In this document: piece by piece, positions 5,391 through 7,803 of the stretch
Position numbering within the stretch: position 1 is the first letter of the stretch
How the letters are laid out: every line of letters begins with the position of its first letter
Source: CBDUUP01 sp965370435
GTDB lineage: Bacteria; Chloroflexota; Anaerolineae; Anaerolineales; UBA11579
NCBI GenBank assembly: GCA_965370435.1
Contig: CBDUUP010000212.1
Coordinates: 1 to 7,803, forward strand
DNA length: 7,803 nucleotides
Reading direction: 5' to 3'
Translations under genes and position numbers: made by a program
The notes under the pieces: generated by a model
What the model was told of the DNA's origin: nothing
Seen by the model: only the letters and a program-made list of their open reading frames with translations
The model's database searches: none

Positions 5391-7187
5391 CTACGGTTCG
5401 GGGTAGACGGTTTCGGAGGAGAAAGCGTCGAAGCCGATGATGCCGGTGGCGGATTTAGACACGTAGAAGGGGCCTAAACGCACGGTATCCAGGGATACGG
5501 TGTCATTGTCCAGCGAAGAGACGGTCTCTTGGAGAACGCCGTCCAGATACAGGCTGAAGTAGCCATCGTTATTGCCATCCCCGGTGGCCGCGGCCCAATC
5601 TATCTCCACCAGGGTCCAATCGTTGGTGGGGACCGCGTAAAAGCCGGTCCAGGTCCAGGAGCCATCATCCTGTCCGACCCGGGCGACGACGATGTGTTGG
5701 GCGCCATCCCAGCCCGCAAACACCTGGAAGGTTTTCCCAGTTCCGGCCCCCAGCAGAATGCCCATCCCCTTGTAGGGGTCGGCGGTGATGGATTTGACCA
5801 GCAGGTCGAACCTGGCCCGGTACTGGGTCTCGGCGGTGGGAGAATCATCCTGCACGAACATGGGGTGGTTGTCCTCGACGATTGCGCCCAGGCCGTAGCT
5901 GCCCTGCGCGGCAGCTTTGGGATGGACGATCAGGCCCAATCCGGGGGGGAGGTACTGTTCGCTGAACAGACCGCCGCCAATCTGGACGGGACTCTCCACC
6001 ATGGCGGACCAGGCGGTGGTGTCGCCGCTCTCAAAGCCGTCAGCGAAGATCAGGTCGCATAGGTCGCCGCTGGTGGACACGGAAGCGATGACCGTCAGCC
6101 AGTCTTGGAAGGCTGAATCCCCGGGGGCGCATAGGTTGGTGTTGAGGTAATTAAAATTATCCAGGACGGTGAGGTTGGTAAGGGACAGAGGAAGCGGCCC
6201 GCTCAGGTTGGTTGTCCCGATGTAAAAATACTCCAAAAGGGTCAGGTTCCCCAGTTCGGCCGGAACACTGCCGCTAATCTCATTTTCGTTCAGGAAAAGC
6301 AGGGTCAAATTCGATAGGCTCCCCAACGCAGATGGAATGCCGCCGGTGAGTTGATTGAGGTGAAGCCGGAGGTATTGTAATGCGGATAAGTTCCCTAACT
6401 CAGGAGGAATGTTTCCGCTGAGTTGGTTATCCCCCAGATTGAGGAAATATAGATTGGACATATTGCCCAACTCATTGGGGATGCTGCCGGTCAGGTCATT
6501 GCCGGCTGCTTGGAAATAGGTGAGGTTGGTCAGGTCGCCTAATTCAGGGGGGATGCTGCCGTTCAACGAGTTGCCATACAGGGCGAGGTACTGCAAACTG
6601 GACAAATTCCCCAACTCCGGGGGAATGTTCCCGGTAAGTTGGTTGTTGCCCAGATGGAGATCGGTCAAATTGGACAAGCCTCCCAAGGAGGCTGGGATGC
6701 TGCCGCTCAAGGCGTTGCTGTACAATTGGAGATATATGAGGGTGGATAAATTACCCAACTCTGTTGGAATGCCGCCGGTCAATAAAGGGTTGGCGGTGAT
6801 ATACATGAATTGCATATTGGAAAAATCGCCTAGTTCAGTCGGCAGTGTGCCATTCAGGTTGTTGTCGGTCAAAAGAATTTGATTGACATTGGTCCCAGAG
6901 CAGCTTACGCCAAACCAACTGCAAGGGGTGTTGGTTTGCAGCCAGTCGGTGTTGGTGGTCCAACTGGCGCCGGTTGTGCCGTTGTACAGCGCCACCAGAG
7001 CGAGGCACTCTGCCTCGGGCATGTCGGTCTGGTCGCCGGGATTGACGCAGCCGGTATATGGGTCTGGTATTATGGCCTTTACAGGCGTTACCGGCCCGGT
7101 TATCAGCAGGCCTGCCAGCAGCGCGGTGAGAAGCGCCACTCTGAAGAGAAAATGGAATTTGGGTTTCAATGTAGCTGTGATGTACAC
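5391..7187 (-). CDS. Secreted plant-type leucine-rich-repeat protein, copy B
   Basis: Predicted 598-residue exported protein, collinear with copy A. It has a Sec signal peptide at about 1-38 (core ALLTALLAGLLITG, likely cleavage after VKA) and an N-terminal cap with WTTNTDW and PCSWFGVSC (88-96). Ten LRRs at 102-342 match copy A repeat by repeat. A degenerate repeat follows, then DLIFADGFESGD (378-389) and the same beta-rich C-terminal domain. The two proteins are most alike in the signal peptide and C-terminal domain; the exposed LRR positions before each NxLxG vary more, as expected if they bind different ligands. The start is GTG (7185-7187), seven bases after AAGGAG. It has its own promoter and terminator, so it is not necessarily cotranscribed with copy A. 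Extracellular location is well supported; function is unknown. Confidence 0.9.
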   Translation of the reverse strand: MYITATLKPKFHFLFRVALLTALLAGLLITGPVTPVKAIIPDPYTGCVNPGDQTDMPEAECLALVALYNGTTGASWTTNTDWLQTNTPCSWFGVSCSGTNVNQILLTDNNLNGTLPTELGDFSNMQFMYITANPLLTGGIPTELGNLSTLIYLQLYSNALSGSIPASLGGLSNLTDLHLGNNQLTGNIPPELGNLSSLQYLALYGNSLNGSIPPELGDLTNLTYFQAAGNDLTGSIPNELGNMSNLYFLNLGDNQLSGNIPPELGNLSALQYLRLHLNQLTGGIPSALGSLSNLTLLFLNENEISGSVPAELGNLTLLEYFYIGTTNLSGPLPLSLTNLTVLDNFNYLNTNLCAPGDSAFQDWLTVIASVSTSGDLCDLIFADGFESGDTTAWSAMVESPVQIGGGLFSEQYLPPGLGLIVHPKAAAQGSYGLGAIVEDNHPMFVQDDSPTAETQYRARFDLLVKSITADPYKGMGILLGAGTGKTFQVFAGWDGAQHIVVARVGQDDGSWTWTGFYAVPTNDWTLVEIDWAAATGDGNNDGYFSLYLDGVLQETVSSLDNDTVSLDTVRLGPFYVSKSATGIIGFDAFSSETVYPEP

Positions 7188-7248
7188 GATGATTCTCCTT
7201 ATTTAGGTAGTTTTTGGTTTTTGAGGGTTGGTTTTCAAAAACCGGCCT

Positions 7249-7277
7249 ATCTTACTTGGTTTCGGGGTTAACGTCAA
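7249..7277 (-). promoter_or_regulatory. Promoter of LRR copy B
   Basis: On the - strand, TTGACG (7272-7277) and TAAGAT (7249-7254) are separated by 17 bp. They match the promoter of copy A in boxes, spacing and most spacer bases. The predicted start near 7242 gives a leader of about 55 nt ending in AAGGAG (7195-7200) and the GTG start. Confidence 0.75.
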
Positions 7278-7435
7278 CCAGCTTGACTCGACAGGTATAA
7301 ATCTCCCGCAGGTTGCTATTTTAATGACAACTGACCGAGACTGCTGTAGTTAGCCTGAAATGGGCTTGTTTTTTTGCGAATCTGCGAGAGTCTGCCTAGC
7401 GACCTTGTATTATTGTAAGTTTACACTCAGTGGGA

Positions 7436-7444
7436 TGTTATAAT
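7436..7444 (+). promoter_or_regulatory. Extended -10 promoter of the LysM gene
   Basis: TGT directly followed by a perfect TATAAT (7439-7444) forms an extended -10 element (TGnTATAAT). No good -35 box exists at 16-18 bp, which is usual for extended -10 promoters. The transcript would start near 7451. Its leader carries a small GC hairpin, GGCCC/GGGCC at 7473-7486, 12 bases before the GAGGAG Shine-Dalgarno. Confidence 0.65.
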
Positions 7445-7511
7445 GATAACGTAAAACTTCGTATCCGAACCTGGCCCTGCGGGGCCGCAACCATCTCTGA
7501 GGAGAAAAAAC

Positions 7512-7766
7512 ATGCAAAGGCGCAGACCCGGTAAAGACCGTCCAGATAATATGGACAAGATCAAGAAAGCAGTAAAGCAAGAATACATGGCCGAACATAC
7601 CCTGACCGCCGAGGAAACCCTCAGCCACCTTTCGCTGAAGTATTATGGCTCCGCGATCAAGGATAAGTGGATGATTATCTACGAGGCCAACAAGGACGTC
7701 ATCGGCGACAATCCCAACCACGTAGCCCCAGGGATGGTGCTGAAAATCCCCAAGCTGCCGGAGTAA
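7512..7766 (+). CDS. Small single-LysM-domain protein without signal peptide
   Basis: An 84-residue protein. Residues 1-24 are highly basic and charged (MQRRRPGKDRP, then KIKKAVK). Residues 28-82 form one LysM domain: HTLTAEETLSHLSLKYYGS, then IIYEANKDVIGDNPN and VAPGMVLKIPKLPE. LysM domains usually bind N-acetylglucosamine in peptidoglycan or chitin. There is no signal peptide or membrane segment, so it is either cytoplasmic, as in some stand-alone LysM proteins, or exported by an unseen route. The ATG at 7512 is supported by GAGGAG (7499-7504) with seven-base spacing; an internal ATG at 7551 has no such site. It diverges from the LRR pair and has its own promoter. Domain assignment is firm, role unknown. 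Confidence 0.87.
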   Translation: MQRRRPGKDRPDNMDKIKKAVKQEYMAEHTLTAEETLSHLSLKYYGSAIKDKWMIIYEANKDVIGDNPNHVAPGMVLKIPKLPE

Positions 7767-7803
7767 TTCGCTATTCTTTCTCTTGCTTCGTAGGGGCGCA
7801 GCA

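Larger units (their letters stand above)
7188..7511. other. Divergent intergenic region between LRR copy B and the LysM gene
   Basis: This gap holds the LRR copy B leader and promoter on the - strand (to 7277), a lone copy of CTCCCGCAGGTTG (7303-7315), and the LysM gene promoter and leader on the + strand (from 7436). Between about 7316 and 7435 there is only a weak AGCC/GGCT hairpin with a T run (about 7352-7376) and no gene. Confidence 0.7.

Noticed and set aside
7352..7376. Possible + strand terminator AGCC/GGCT followed by a T run
   Set aside because: The stem is only 4 bp and no + strand gene ends nearby.

Overview
This 7.8 kb window carries six protein-coding genes. It most resembles a Chloroflexota (Anaerolineae-like) chromosome. 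That is an inference from the secreted plant-type leucine-rich-repeat proteins with a DGFESGD-type C-terminal domain, the many palindromic intergenic repeats, the GC-rich coding regions and a selenocysteine-type peroxiredoxin. No rRNA, tRNA, CRISPR array or intact transposase is visible.

Left part (about 1-3000, all + strand). After a repeat-rich leader and a good sigma-70-like promoter comes a 249-residue peroxiredoxin-glutaredoxin fusion (186-935). Its reading frame holds one in-frame TGA (318-320), exactly at the peroxidatic cysteine of the PxxxTxxC motif. The best reading is a selenoprotein with U at residue 45, not two fragments or a pseudogene. A gene finder that treats TGA as stop would report only the C-terminal 173 residues from position 414. 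A 330-bp gap follows, with a long hairpin and eight 9-bp periodic units that run up to the start of a deoxynucleoside kinase gene (1266-1925). A nucleotidyltransferase-fold protein (1956-2963) follows 30 bp later, probably in the same transcript.

Right part (about 3000-7300, - strand). Two paralogous secreted LRR proteins (601 and 598 aa) lie in tandem. Each has a GTG start behind a strong Shine-Dalgarno, a nearly identical signal peptide, ten 24-25-residue LRRs and a shared beta-rich C-terminal domain. Each also has its own matching promoter (TTGACK-17-TAAGAT) and a terminator hairpin built on the same CCCCGCATC core. A whole transcription unit, not just a gene, therefore seems to have been duplicated. 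Palindromic elements with a related core (GRCTTTAGYCG) lie on both sides of the distal copy.

Right end (7430-7803, + strand). A short LysM-domain protein without a signal peptide is divergent from the LRR pair and has an extended -10 promoter.

No single new multi-gene system is evident. The most consequential observation is the recoded TGA in the peroxiredoxin, followed by the 9-bp periodic leader of the kinase gene and the duplicated LRR transcription units with their palindromic elements.
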